This document shows, one piece after another, positions 45,318 to 56,918 of a DNA stretch of 64,000 nt. The first letter of the stretch is position 1. The number at the start of each line of letters is the position of its first letter. The stretch spans positions 10,242,251 to 10,306,250 of the forward strand of contig NC_079892.1 of assembly GCF_024868665.1 (NCBI RefSeq). The letters are read 5' to 3'. The position numbers and the translations under genes are program-made. The notes under the pieces were generated by a model. That model ran no database searches. It worked only from the letters and a program-made list of their open reading frames with translations, and was not told where the DNA came from. The stretch comes from Triplophysa rosa (Eukaryota; Chordata; Actinopteri; Cypriniformes; Nemacheilidae).

Positions 45318-46520
45318 CCTGGGGGGTATTCCAGAAAGCAGGGGTAATTTACCGTCAGTTTAACCCTAAACTCTGGGTTGATTAACCCAAACCTTGCTTA
45401 CTCGGGGTATGTCTGTTCCAGAACCCGTTTGAAGAGTAAGTTTAATCAACCTTCTGAAAGATATTCCGAGTTAACGCACGCTCACAGAAACAACATGAAG
45501 ACATTGTCAATGGATCAAAGATTTCACGAGTCACCATGGAAACGGCTGGGAAGCTTAAAGTTTTTGACTGTAAAATAACGCTATAAATCCGAGTTTTTTT
45601 TCACAGAAGACCTAAATCTGCATCAGTGTATAAAGTGCGGGATTAAAAATCATAAAATTAAGTTGTGTTATAAACACTATAAAACTATAAACGCTATATC
45701 CTGTAGCTCCGTGGTAAGAGCATGGCGTTAACAACGCCAAGGTCGTGGGTTCTATCCCAGGGGATTGCACATACTTAGAAACAAAATGTATAGGATAATG
45801 CAATGTAAGTCGCTTTGGATAAAAGCGTCTGCCAAATGCGTAAATGTAAATGTATATATTATTTTATTAAATATATATTTTACGTATTTGCTTTATTTTA
45901 TACTATAATTTAAATATATACTCATCATGGCTATCTTTGTTACATAAACTGTAGATGTGTTGAGATGTTTGTAACTGTTTTAACGTGTCCACCATGGTAT
46001 TTTACCAAAATTGTGTTGTGTGTGTGTTTGATCACATGGCTTATTTTGAAGGCAGTATTAGGTTCGATTCACATTTCGCATCTTTTCCGCGCGCATATTC
46101 TTTATTTTAAATGTAGATGCGTGGCATGCGCGCACAAATAGGGGGCGACGCAGTGCGGCGCGCACATTTTTCTAGGTGGAAATAGTTCAACATTTCGGAG
46201 TGCCGCGCACGCACCGCGGGTCATTTAAAGAGAGAAAGCAGCACGGCTTGACCTTTAACTGCGCGGTTTTAGACGCAAAATGTGAATCGGGTCTTAAACC
46301 ACTTTTTTGTTCCTTCTCTGTATGTTCCTTAAAAAATCTACCTTTATTTAGTTGTACCTTCATTTTGGAGCAGGTTATCTTCAGAGAGTGAGTTGCTATG
46401 GTTACTTACATACCCTGAAAGTTACCTCTGTTTTTGGAACCAAAAGTTGAGGTTATCACCTAACTAACCCTTAAACTCACCCGGGTATGTCACATAACCA
46501 GCTTTCTGGAATACCCCCAG
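45318..46520. mobile_element. Inverted-repeat DNA element, CTGGGGGTATTCCAGAAAGC ends, host of a SINE
   Basis: Left end CTGGGGGGTATTCCAGAAAGC, right end GCTTTCTGGAATACCCCCAG. Inner parts are also loosely inverted (ACTCGGGGTATGTC against GACATACCCGGGTGAG in the reverse complement of the right arm). About 1.2 kb, no transposase ORF, so non-autonomous; includes the SINE at 45698-45856. Its right terminus was the landing site of the hAT at 46523-49246. Confidence 0.75.
45698..45856 (+). mobile_element. tRNA-derived SINE with L2-type tail
   Basis: Head has box A GTAGCTCCGTGGTAAGAGC and box B GGGTTCTATCCC spaced like a tRNA gene; the body ends in GTCGCTTTGGATAAAAGCGT and CTGCCAAATG followed by TAAATGTAAATGTA. 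The tail matches the 3' end of fish L2-clade LINEs, implying L2-driven mobilisation. Related copies: 4890-5060 (decayed) and 29424-29470 (tail only). Confidence 0.88.
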
Positions 46521-46522
46521 AT

Positions 46523-49246
46523 CAGGCGCGCAGATGGCACTGGGGACGGGTGGGACAGGACCCCCTCAGATTCCGATCCGTCCCCCTCACCCTCCCTACG
46601 AAAGGCGACAAACATCGGTAAATCTGAGGATTAATCAGGGTTTCTGCCATGTACATTAGCCTAAGTAGTGACGGACAGGCCCGCCGCTCTTTAATTATTT
46701 TTCCCTCACTGCTTTAGAATCGGGTCGGGGCTGACGCACAGTAATAATCTACCGGTCAACATTACTTTGTACCCACGTTCTCACTACACACTGTTCTATT
46801 GTAAATAAACACACACGGTGGTGCTGCCACCGACGTTCACGTTCTCTCTGTGTGCTGCTAGCCTGCTACAACTCCTGACCCCGCCCCCGGGGTCTTATGT
46901 GGAGCTGTTAGCTTTGTTATTTATTTTGCATAGCTAGTCTTTTGCATTTAGCAAACAAAGGCAAAACGTGGAGAGCATGACTATGCAGTTAGGTGAGTGG
47001 ACCGAGGCAAATAGCGAATTAACACAAAACGAATGGTTGGATAAATAAATAAAAAATTGTCAATGTTTTATCTGGACTTGCAAGACTAAATTAGTGTCCT
47101 GGCATAACATTATCATCTAACCCAAGTAAATTTGTGTGGTGCCAGGTTTATGAAAGCCACAAATAAAGCCAATAGCCTTTTTGACATCCTCTTTTAGCTG
47201 GAAATCATGTTTTTTATACGGAGGATGTAGATCTGCACACCTGATAGTTCATGTTTACAAAATCATGTTTATGCCCGCTCTTAAATGAAGGGCTATGGAA
47301 AACATGGATGTTTCGTTTAGTTACAAATCATTTGAAGTAAATATTTCTAATCTATAAATTGCAACAAACTTGTAATTAACACTTTAAAATAGTTTTTGAG
47401 TTATTAGACATGTGAAATACTGACCAACCATTACTTTAGTAGTTTTAGTCGGAATACGCTGGAATATGTTGTATTTCACATTTTTATGAAATTCTATTGG
47501 GGTATAGAGGGTCAACTGAAAGGATAAGATTTAAAATGTTAACATTGTCCTCCTGGCCTGCAGGCAATTCCTGATGACAGTGAGGAGGGCCCTAGTCAGT
47601 CAGGTGAGGATCTGCCGGAGGGCAGCCACAGTAGAAAAAGACAGCTTGAGGAAGGAGAGAAAGTAAGATTGCAGACAGAAGAAGCAGGTACAGAACAAGG
47701 AGGGACAGGAGACAACACAGAGGAAGAGAAGGTTGACACGATAATGACATATACAAAGCCAAATCAACCTGACCCTGACGTTTGGCAAAAACAAGTGATG
47801 AAAGACACTGACATTTCAAAAATCATGTTATGAGAAGTATCCCTGGCTACATGTTAGTATGGGTGTATATGGTGTTCTGTGTTTTCACTGCGCTAAATAC
47901 TTTAAGACCGGGAAACCAGCACAAGCCAAGAGTATAGACCCAGCTTCCAAAAACTGGAAAAGAGCACTTGAAAAATGTTCCATGCATGAGAAATCAGAGG
48001 GTCACAAAGTTGCTGTTACAACTGCTGCCTATGAAAACAGGCCTGTTACTACACAGTTGAGCAGTGCAGTCAGGACACAGCAGGCTAATCTGTTCAAAAT
48101 AAATAATAGGGGGTGAGATGTTTCTGGCGAGGCAGGGATTGGCTTTTAGGGGGCATGAACATCATCAAGGTAACCTTGAGCAGCTTTTAAAATTCAAAGC
48201 TGAAGATGATCCATCATTCACTAGGTGGTTATCTGCAAAGAGAGGGGTGCACACATCTTGGGATTGTCCCTGTGTTGCAGTATTCGATTATTATGGATGG
48301 GACAAGGGATATATCTGGTGTTGAACAGGAGGCGCTGTGCCTACGTTATGTTGAGTAGACCGGTCTAGATCTGTATCTAGAGCTCATTGTTCCACCACGC
48401 ACACATAGAGATATTCTGGGCGGAACTGAATGAGGAAGACTTGAAAGTCCAATTCGCCATGTTTAAAAACACGTACAAGATCAGCACAACTGCAGATGCT
48501 GTGCGTGCTCTGAAAGAAATGATCAGGTAGAGACATTAGTACGATTGTTGATGGTGGTGCCCATATCATCTGCTGAGGCAGAGCGCAGTTTTAGTGGGTT
48601 ACGCAGATTGAAAACATGGTTGCGATCGACCATGACACAAAAAAGACTCGATGGCATTGCCGTGTGCCATATTCACCAAGAGAGGCTTGACAGACTGGAC
48701 AGACGAGAAATTCCCCAGCAGTATGTTCAGGGTAATGAAAGGAGAAGAGATGTTTTTGTGTCCTTCATTGAGTAAATTGGTTTGGCTGCACTAGAGGGAA
48801 TTTCTAATACTCAGTATACTTCTTTTTATTTATCTAAATATGTTGTTGAAGTTGTTGTTGAATTTTATTTTATTATTTATTTATTTTGCACATAGGATAT
48901 TTGCTTTTTTGTGTTTATAATTATAGAATTTGTATGCTGCTGAGATAAGCAAATGTTTACATATTTTGCAGAAGACATGAAGTTTTGGTGGGTGATTGAT
49001 TTGCATAAATAACAGTTTGATCATGCATTGCTAGTGTTGATCAAGTAGGCCTTTGTTCATTGTTGTTTATCCATGATTTCAAATAAGAATCCTCCAATGG
49101 CTTTTTAGTGCAAACCATTAGCCCAAATAACGCAAAGTAACTACTTGAGCACTAGTTAAAGCCCAAATGATGCAAAATAACTAACTGAGTTGACATCATT
49201 TGCTGACAGCTTGGCATCTCCCGGTTAAAAAAAATCTGCGCCCCTG
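46523..49246 (+). mobile_element. hAT transposon, 2.72 kb, decayed, ZMYM/TTF-type transposase
   Basis: Terminal inverted repeats CAGGCGCGCAGATG and, as reverse complement of the right end, CAGGGGCGCAGATT (12 of 14 match), flanked by 8-bp duplications. Carries a broken transposase gene at 47560-48778. The interior is shorter than an autonomous member because the middle of the catalytic region is deleted. Confidence 0.9.
47560..48778 (+). pseudogene. ZMYM1-like (TTF zinc finger) hAT transposase, frameshifted and deleted
   Basis: Pieces in order: an acidic N-terminal exon following a CTGCAG acceptor near 47563; a TTF-type finger segment (47859-48113) with GVLCFHCAKYF, CSMHEKSEGH; FLARQGLAFRGHEHHQGN and LLKFKAEDDPSFTRWL (48118-48230); DGTRDISGVEQEALCLRYV (about 48295-48350), which contains the first expected catalytic Asp; a jump to EDLKVQFAMFKNTYKISTTA; and the hAT dimerisation segment PISSAEAERSFSGLRRLKTW with LRSTMTQKRLDGIAV, ending at 48775. 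In-frame stops and frameshifts occur between pieces and most of the catalytic domain is missing. Confidence 0.88.
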
Positions 49247-49250
49247 CCCC

Positions 49251-49484
49251 AGATGAGACGAGACAAGACTCGTGGTTCATGAGACAATATTATTTTTAAG
49301 AAAGCCTCAAAGATGAAATATAAACAAAACATTTTTTTATTCAACTGAAAATCACAATGCAAAAATTTTACTTAGCTTGTAATGAATGTCATTTTACAGT
49401 CGTTTGAATGAATATGTTTAAGAGTATGATTAAATATGATTAAAGAGTGGCGGGGGAATCTTCAATACTAATAGGAGTGCACCT
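49251..49484 (+). repeat. Repeat piece similar to 45025-45130, copy 2
   Basis: AGATGAGACGAGACAAGACTCGTGGTTC then AAGAAAGCCTCAAAGATGAAAT, parallel to 45025-45130. At 49471 GTGCACCTCTGGT is a rough inverse of ACTAGAGGTGCGAC at 45025, so the two may be halves of one older element. Confidence 0.5.
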
Positions 49485-51189
49485 CTGGTTCTCAGATATG
49501 AAAGACCAAGAGTGCTGCTAAAAAATAAAATGAGAACTAAATTGATAAATTTAATAATTTAAACAAAAATTTTAAGAAGAAAATAACTTTTTACATAGAA
49601 AAATTAATATGCATATTTAAATGGTTTATTTAATTCATGTTTTAAAATGTTGTTCCATAGAACAATGAAACAATTTATAAAGTAAATTAAAATTGTTTGA
49701 TTTTTACATTTAAAATAAACTTTTCTAAATACAGGTATTGTTAAACTCGTGTTCATAACAATATTATAAAACGGTGTGAGAATTTGTCAGTGTTTGTTGA
49801 ATGCCATGAGAGACAGCAACCAAACACTGACCACATGTTCCAACAACATTATAATACACAAATGAATCCCGCAGTAACTTACAAACTCCTCCGTTATAAT
49901 GCATCATATAAGCACAATAATGGTCACTATATAATCCATTACTGTATCATTGTGTAAGTGAAGTTTACATAAGTTCATAAAAACTTGACAAGTTCTTGAT
50001 CAAGATGCTGAAGAGGAGGCTGCCGAACTGAGGAGACGAATCCTTCATAGAGGAGCCAGGATGCTGTGGAGAATGGAGTTGAGACGTGCCTTATTAGCAT
50101 CTCTAGCTTTGCACATTTGATTCTTTATTCATAAACTGCCCATGTATTTAGGTGGAATAGACTTTTTATTTAGATAATTCAAGTAAACTGACAATTATAC
50201 ACATAGCATTAAAACACAAACATGACATTTTCGGTCTATAATAATCATAGGCTACAACTTTAAGACTGTGTGAGCAATGGCTCGGGCGGCCAATGCATAA
50301 AAACAGCCAAGACAAAGTAATTACAGTTTTACAGTGCGTTTAATCCAGACAGTGCAAAAAATTCCCAGCAAAAAGGCGTAAAAACAAAATCTAAAATAAA
50401 AAACATATTTACAAATCTATACTTGAAGCATTAAGCATGGAGGCGCTCCTGCCATGCGGTCAAACACTGCGAGTTCCTCCTGACTACTGAGCCCAACACC
50501 AGAACTAATTCACACGTGAACCATTTTCAAGCAGAGGCCACGCCCCTGGAACGTACCACAGGTGAAATTTACAGATTAAACATTTAACAATATTATTATA
50601 CCATCATTTTAAACACATCATAAATTCTGCTACAATAATACACAAAACCGCAAACAATCAAGGCCAACAAATACACAATTAACCTTGCAACGTCATAACC
50701 AGAATGTCTGGCCCTGTTCAGATGACGTGACAGGAATCTACGTTTACCCAGCGTGGTTACAGTTTCACAAAGGTAAGTTGTAATATGCAATCCCAAATAA
50801 AATATTCTGAATTAACATGAGTGTATTGTGGTTATTTACATGTTACCCGAATGAATGAATGAATAAATAAATGATAGCGAATAACGTTAGCCTATATATA
50901 AACCAAAGCCTGCAAGTGGCTAATGCTACGGCTACACGTCAAACCATACACACGTCATACATATCAATCAAAATACATATTTATGGTCACGTGCCTCTCC
51001 GTGACAGATTGTAAGACTACCGTTGTACTAGAGCTTATTAAAAAAATAAATGAAACAAACCAAATATAAAGCTGCTGTCCTTCTAAAACCTTGTATCTCC
51101 ATATTTCATGACTTTTCTTTTTTGTCATAAATCATTATTATTAGTCACCCGTTATGTTTGTCACAGTGTTGGTTTTGCAAATATCTATC
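49485..51189. other. Intergenic, mostly AT-rich; one orphan open segment
   Basis: At about 50000-50119 a plus-strand frame reads AEEEAAELRRRILHRGARML, continuing to a stop; it looks like a conserved exon fragment but has no partner I can find. Elsewhere nothing recognisable. Confidence 0.4.
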
Positions 51190-51553
51190 TAACTAATAAA
51201 AAGAACAGCATCAACATGCTGATCAAAAAGCCCATGGATGGAGCCATGACATCAAAGTGCTGGTTACAGTTTATTGGCTTGCCTATGGAGCATCTACAGG
51301 GTCACTTCAGACACCTTCAGCATGCCACTTGCGTCAGTCTGTAGGACTGTTCACGACGTTGTGGAGGAGATGATAACCATCCTCCACAAAGTAATACATT
51401 TTGCAAAAGCAGAGAAGGTGGAGCTGGCTTTGCTCGCCTTGCTGGCCATGAGGCATTCGGCTGTGCTGCTGGTGCCATCAATGGGTGCCACATTAGGATT
51501 CTTCCTCCTGCAGAGCCACACATTTTTTTTATAAAAACAGCTTTTTCCTTCCA
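51190..51553 (+). pseudogene. PIF/Harbinger transposase fragment
   Basis: YRVTSDTFSMPLASVCRTVH and VVEEMITILHKVIHF, then after a frame change GFARLAGHEAFGCAAGAING and CHIRILPPAEPHIFFIKTAF. This matches the DDE_Tnp_4 region around the first catalytic Asp (normally GAIDGCH-). The rest of the gene is absent. Confidence 0.82.
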
Positions 51554-51555
51554 AC

Positions 51556-51722
51556 CTTCTGCGGGTTGTGGCGTATGCTAGTCGAGCGTTAACGAAGCAG
51601 GAGCGCAAGTATGCCACCACAAAAAAAAGCTGCTTAGTTTGGTGGCATTCACTAAATATTTCAAACATTATTTGCTTGGCAAAGAATTTGTTACGGACGG
51701 ACCATAGTTCTTTGAGGTGGTC
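51556..51722 (+). pseudogene. Ty3/Gypsy reverse transcriptase-RNase H fragment
   Basis: RVVAYASRALTKQERKYATT followed by LLRTDHSSLRW, the conserved start of the RNase H-like domain of Gypsy pol. About 55 codons, interior degenerate. It begins right after the Harbinger fragment. Confidence 0.85.
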
Positions 51723-51794
51723 TTTAACAGTCTCACTCTGGGTCAGCCAATAGTCCAAGCGTCCCAGGAATCCGCAAAGGGACACAGCAGTTTA

Positions 51795-51895
51795 AAGAGT
51801 CTTTCCAGATATGAAGTGCCAATAACAGAGTCCTTCAGGATACAAAGTGCAGGTGACAGAGTCTTTCCGGATACAAAGTACAGATAACAGAGGCC
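51795..51895. repeat. Short tandem repeat, ~33-bp unit
   Basis: Three units: AGAGTCTTTCCAGATATGAAG, AGAGTCCTTCAGGATACAAAG and AGAGTCTTTCCGGATACAAAG, each followed by TGC/TAC-rich spacer and ATAACAG or GTGACAG. Confidence 0.7.
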
Positions 51896-52928
51896 AAATA
51901 TCATCCTGTGGTCCACACCACCACACAGTGTCTTTGATCTTGGTAAAAGAATCGGGAGCTCTCCTACACAGAAAAATAGGCCCTCACTAACACATTTTCC
52001 CTCACCTTTGAAGCCATAGAAGAACGGTTTGCTTTTGTCCATAGTGCAGATTCAGAACACTTTATAACAGCACTTCTATAAAAGCCTTTGTAAAAACTTG
52101 GCTTTACAAGTAATTTATATGTTTTATACATAAGCCTACTTTAACTCATCAACTTACCAGAGGTAGAGGAATGTTATAAGGCAAATCAACAAGTAATGCT
52201 CATGTTGATAAATATATAAAGGTGACATAATGGTTAGGTTTCAGCTAATTGCAATCATGTTATCCCCATAGAATGACTAAATATAGTTGTTGTATGATAA
52301 TTTAAACCAACACATACAATGTTACAAAAGCAACCTTTAATTGCAACTTTATCAACCTGCCATATATTGTTTAAAGTTCAAACATTTAATTATAGTATTT
52401 TGTTTCTATACTACAAATTATTTTTAGACACAAAGTAAAAACATTTTATTTGTGAAGCAACGAAGGCACACATTTTCTTTCTGTTAAAAGGTTGAAGCTA
52501 TGCAAACGGCAGGCATAGAATGACGTATTTTCCTTTATGCACAGGATTTGTTTCAAAATTTCCAAAAAAGAATTCATTAAAAATGAAAAACTCTTTAATA
52601 TTTTAATGTATTTTATTTCTCTAAGATGTATAACAGTTTCTAAACTTTGTCTACATTGTGACAAATGTTGATCACCATGTTGGTTAATTTAAACTCCAAA
52701 ACAAAATGTCTCTCAGAATTTGTTTAACATGTGGTTGTTACATTTACAAATGGCACAATATCAATCAAATGTTAAAAGTTAATCAAATGTCTCTTTACAT
52801 CTTTGACTAAAACTGTTTTCATAATGATTATGCTATATATTGATGTAATATTTGAATCTGTGCTTCTTGTGCTTGATTCATAAATATGAATACTTTATCT
52901 ATTACAAATAAGGGCATGCTTTACCATT
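51896..52928. other. Intergenic, no feature seen
   Basis: About 1 kb of AT-rich sequence without recognisable coding, RNA or repeat structure. Confidence 0.4.
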
Positions 52929-53363
52929 TGTGACCCTGGATCACAAAACCAGTCTTAAGTAGCACGGGAACATTTTTAGTAAAAGACAAAAATACATTGC
53001 GTGGGTCAAAATTATCGATTTTTCTTTTATGCCAAAACTCATTAGGATTTTAAGTAAAGATCATGTTCCATGAAGATATTTTGTAAATTTCCTACCTTAA
53101 ATATATCAAAACTTTATTTTTCTGTGTGGATGGTCTGCCACAGTGCCCCTGATTAACAACTTCAAAGGCAATTTTCTCAATATTTTGATTTTTTTGCGCT
53201 CTCAGATTCCAGAGCTTTAAACGGTTGCATCTCAGCCAGATATTGTCCTATTCTAACAACTCATATATCTATAGAATGTTTATTTATTCAGCTTTCAGAT
53301 TATGTAAAAATCTCAATTTCGAAAAATTGACCCATAAGACTGGTTTTGTTGTCCAGGGTCACA
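52929..53363. mobile_element. MITE with TGTGACCCTGGA inverted ends
   Basis: Starts TGTGACCCTGGATCACAAAA then CCAGTCTTAAG, ends CATAAGACTGGTTTTGTTGT and CCAGGGTCACA. Length ~435 bp, AT-rich interior, no ORF. The terminal motif is frequent in fish genomes. Confidence 0.88.
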
Positions 53364-54592
53364 TTTTTGAAACTAGAGTTTAATTGTAGATACAAAACTC
53401 TCACCTTTGTGGTGTGAAATTTATTGTAACCCTACTGCCCCCTAGTGTTCTTAGAGGAACTTCTCCAGAAAATAGTAAACATCTTCAACCTGAAATAATA
53501 ATCTAATGCTTGAAAGTAACAGTATCTAACATTATAGATGCACTGAATTACACTATTAGGCAACCTCACCAGGACACCTCGCGTTTGAGAAACAGCCAAG
53601 GTTGCACAAATAAGAATTGAGAAGCACCCACTGTTTTTATCTGTTCTGTTTCTTACACGACACTGCCATCTAGTGGCAAATTTAACAAATAGCATTAACA
53701 AATGTTAAAAAACATTTTCTTTGGTGTGCCATAGATCTATATAAACAGACGATATTTCGTGGTACTTGACATAAACATTATTGCAATAAGAAAAACAACC
53801 TACAATGCATTTTGGATGTATATAGCATTTAACCAGTATGTGCATTTAGCGGGAACTAAAGCTGTGACCAACCATTTTGGGTTACATTACATGTTTTAGG
53901 AGAAGAGTCCTGTAGCTTTTCTGATCAGAAATCTGATTAAGGATTTACCTTGTAGTCTAGCTAGCAGACAATAAAACTCGCAAAACAATTAAATGGGTTT
54001 GAAGGAAAAAACTCAAGCCTTTGCTACTACATAATCATTTTGGGCAGTCCCTGGGACTTGTGACATTAAGCTTCAAATAAAATGATACGTGGTATCATAA
54101 CTCCGACTGCATCTTCAAGAAGTAAAACATGGGGAATTTTCTATTTGCTAGTAAAGAATCCCTTTAACACTTAATATGTTACCACATACAGTGTGCCACA
54201 TAAATGTGTGGTGCTTGCTTGCTTAACTTGATTGCAAAACCAACGCAACTTAAATTGCATTCAGGCTCTGTATTTGCATTCCATTTAATCGATATAACGT
54301 TATGCATTTGGTGGGAAATAAACCCATGACCCATCAGCTGGGCTTCAGTACAGTTTATTTACAAGAGGGGACACGTGTTCATCAGCATGAATCTGTCAAA
54401 AATGTTCAGTTTTAAACACATTTTAAACTATTCCGAGGAAACATTTAATAAAAAAATACGTTGGTATTTTTTAAACGTTTTAAAAACGTTTTATTTTGGA
54501 TGCATATTTTTTAAATATAGGTGTGGTTTTTCAAACGTTTTTCAAACGTTGTACTGCAACATTACCTAATTGTAACCAAAATGCAACGGTGT
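53364..54592. other. Intergenic, no gene seen
   Basis: Short AT-rich repeats near 54440-54550 (TTTTAAACGTTTTAAAAACG and TTTTTCAAACGTT). No coding feature. Confidence 0.4.
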
Positions 54593-54821
54593 TAAGGGGC
54601 TGTGTCCACCGAGGCGCATTTACGCGGCTGAAAACGGCCGCTGCAGGCGCCCGGTCGAACGCCGCCGCTGATCGTGGGAAAAACGCTTAGCACCAGCGCA
54701 GAGCGCGGAAAAAAACCGTCAGCTGATGGCTTTTTTTTTTAAAGCGCGGCGTTTCCATAGGAAACAATTAAAAAAACACGTCGGCCGCAGGCGTAAACGC
54801 CTCGGTGGACACAGCCTCTAA
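54593..54821. mobile_element. GC-rich MITE, PIF/Harbinger-like, TAA target duplications
   Basis: Element 54596-54818: left GGGGCTGTGTCCACCGAGGCG, right inverse GAGGCTGTGTCCACCGAGGCG (20 of 21), flanked by TAA at 54593-54595 and 54819-54821. A 3-bp TWA duplication is typical of PIF/Harbinger. About 220 bp, much richer in CpG than its surroundings. Confidence 0.82.
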
Positions 54822-54853
54822 AAGTTGTATAAACGTTTTGTGTTTGCTGGGAA

Positions 54854-55373
54854 ATGGAAAGCACATATGCAAACCACGGCAGGGAGACCAGAAGGCAGAG
54901 GAAGAGGTGTGCGGATTCGTTGGACAGAGAATGGCCGTGTCGGACGCGCAATATCGGCGGCGCAACGAAGGTGAGCGAACCAGCTAAACCTTCAGGGATA
55001 CATGCTCCTGAGATTCATTGCGAAAAACAATTGACAGCAATATGGCAACTAAAGTGCATACAAACAGACATAGCTTTAATGGACTCATTCATTTTGGCTT
55101 GATACCTGACTGAAGTTAATTCAGTAGTTTTATCAAATCTGATACTACACTATGATTACTGTTAAAATTGATGTGCCTTCTTCTCAGTGCTCCATCCGGA
55201 TTGAAGGACGGGGTGCTGATTTGTCCGTCAATGTCTCGGCGACTGGCATAGGCATAGTCTTCGGACCGGTGCTTCGCCGCCTTCAGCGGTATCTGGGAAG
55301 GTTTTTTCAGAGATTCTTTGGCTTAGGAACCATGAACAGACTGTTGGCAGGAGACACCTCTGGAGCGCAATAA
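54854..55373 (+). CDS. Predicted 100-aa two-exon ORF, copy 1 (unrecognised)
   Basis: Exon 54854-54970 (39 codons, donor GTGAGC) joins 55188-55373 (acceptor TTCTTCTCAG) in phase, giving 100 aa. The first half is Arg-rich (RETRRQRKRC, EWPCRTRN); the second has GADLSVNVSATGIGIVFGP and RYLGRFFQRFFG, a plausible amphipathic segment. A possible third, non-coding exon begins at 55475 after a donor at 55385. The exons are GC-richer than the intron. A near-identical copy lies at 58001-58520. I recognise no family; it could be a fragment of a mobile element or of a longer gene. The start is uncertain because the duplication boundary falls at the ATG. Confidence 0.4.
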
Positions 55374-55867
55374 ACACAACAATCGTAAGTGACTAAAAAT
55401 TCCTCATGTTTGGTATTTTGGTTACAGTCAAGAATTAAATGTGCTAAATAACGACTTTGTTGCTATTTCGACAGGAGCTGCAGGCTTCCAAGAGGAGGAC
55501 GGAACATATGATGTCGACGCGCATTGGCTGTATCGCCTGAACTTTCACAAAAGCTCTTCTCATAAGATTTTCAGCCATTTTATTTGTTAACCTCGCCGTT
55601 TTGTGTGTATGTTTTGTGATAACCGAATTATCAGCATGAATCTGTCAAAAATGTTCAGTCTGAAAACATTAAAACAAATTAAACGCAGTGAAAATTTCTG
55701 AGTTTTATTTTAATTAGACATATTTAAAAGTATTTTTATGATCTGACTTTTTTCAGTAGGCTACATTAAAAGTGAGAATTTCAACTGTAAAGTTGCAGTG
55801 TAAGCTGCAGGCGAGTTAACCGCTCTAACATTATACGATGTACTGATATGATTCTAAAAGCTGAACT

Positions 55868-55962
55868 TAACAGTAATGTTCGTATAGGGTATGAGAGCTG
55901 TGCGCTCTAGCAATATGGTCGTGTCCGGTGTGCACTGACTTTGAGAGCCGTGCGCCAGGGAT
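55868..55962. repeat. Minisatellite units within duplicated unit, copy 1
   Basis: About two monomers of the AGAGCTGTGCGCTCT family (see 60435-60735); equivalent units at 59015-59110. Confidence 0.7.
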
Positions 55963-56659
55963 GGAATACTGACCGGGCCAATGGGGCCAGTGCCCAGGGG
56001 CCCTTGACATGAACCCGAGGGGGCCCTGGGCTTCAAGGTTACGCCATCCAGTTTGGTACAGAAAACCCAACAACAATGAAAACAAATGTTTATCTATGTT
56101 TAATATATGGGTCCCATACAAGGCATTTGTGGATACCCTGTAAAAAATGAAATAATCAACAAATCATGGCAACATATGTTTTTATGTTACTTTAACTTAT
56201 TAAATTAAATGTGACTTATTAAAAATGAACTTATTCATTAAATTACAGCACATTTAAATTGTATTTTCTGAATCTTTTGATTGATGATTTGATGTTTACA
56301 GACATGTGTCACAGGGCATTTTATGGTGAGAAATCATTTTTTATTTATGTGATGCATTAAATACGTGTATATTTGACAGTTAATTAAAGACGTGTGTTTC
56401 ATAGGCCTTAATTTGGTTCATTGTTGATTTTTTTCTGTGTAGCTAATATTAGACTTCTATAAACCCTGTACAGGTTATTTTTAGCGTAGCCCAGACATTT
56501 GACGCAGAGCGAGAATGGTTTTAATATTCATTATCATCTTAACTTTCACTTTCTAAAACTGTGAATGCGCAGCTAAGGGAAAGAACCGGAAAATTGTGGG
56601 ATGGGGGCTCTCGGAGGTAACTGGCCCCATGTGTTCATACCAGCAACATGCGCTCGAAT

Positions 56660-56917
56660 AATATTAGTCGTGCCAGGTCTTTGCAATGACTTTGAGAGCT
56701 GAACGCACTAACAATATGGTCGTGCCTGGTGTGCACTGACTTTGAGTGCTGTGCCCACTAACAATAATGTTCGTATAAGTGTGATTATGCGAGTTGAGAG
56801 CTCTAAAAAATAATATTCGTATGCGTGTGCACTGACTTTGAGAGCTGTTCGCTCTAACAATTATATTCGTATAGTACACTGAGTTTGAGAGCAGTGCGCT
56901 CTAACATTATTATTTAT
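56660..56917. repeat. ~50-bp minisatellite array (AGAGCTGTGCGCTCT family)
   Basis: About five monomers of approximate form TGACTTTGAGAGCTGTGCGCTCT then AACAATAATATTCGTATACG and TGTGCAC. Diverged between units. Ends at the (AAT)n tail of the LINE at 56919. Confidence 0.8.
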
Positions 56918-56918
56918 A

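Larger units (their letters stand above)
46515..49254. repeat. 8-bp target site duplications CCCCAGAT flanking the ZMYM-type hAT
   Basis: CCCCAGAT at 46515-46522 and again at 49247-49254. The left copy overlaps the end of the neighbouring inverted-repeat element, giving the insertion order. Confidence 0.9.
54854..56625. repeat. Duplicated unit, copy 1 (1.77 kb)
   Basis: Near-identical to 58001-60406 apart from a 634-bp insertion there. Offset is 3147 bp up to about 56110. Differences seen are scattered single bases (for example 55386-region ACACAAC/ACACGAC, GACTTTG/GACGTTG) and small indels after 56170. Left boundary ATGGAAAGC/ATGAAAAGC; right boundary GTAACTGGCCC. Confidence 0.92.

Noticed and set aside
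45698..45770. Possible tRNA gene (boxes A and B present)
   Set aside because: Arms do not form a clean cloverleaf and the sequence continues into a SINE body and L2-type tail.
47592..47819. Minus-strand Leu/Ser-rich 75-aa frame
   Set aside because: Antisense of the acidic N-terminal exon of the hAT transposase.
55867..56121. Minus-strand 84-aa frame repeated at 59014-59232
   Set aside because: Lies over minisatellite and low-complexity sequence in both duplicate copies; no motif, and antisense to the candidate spliced ORF.
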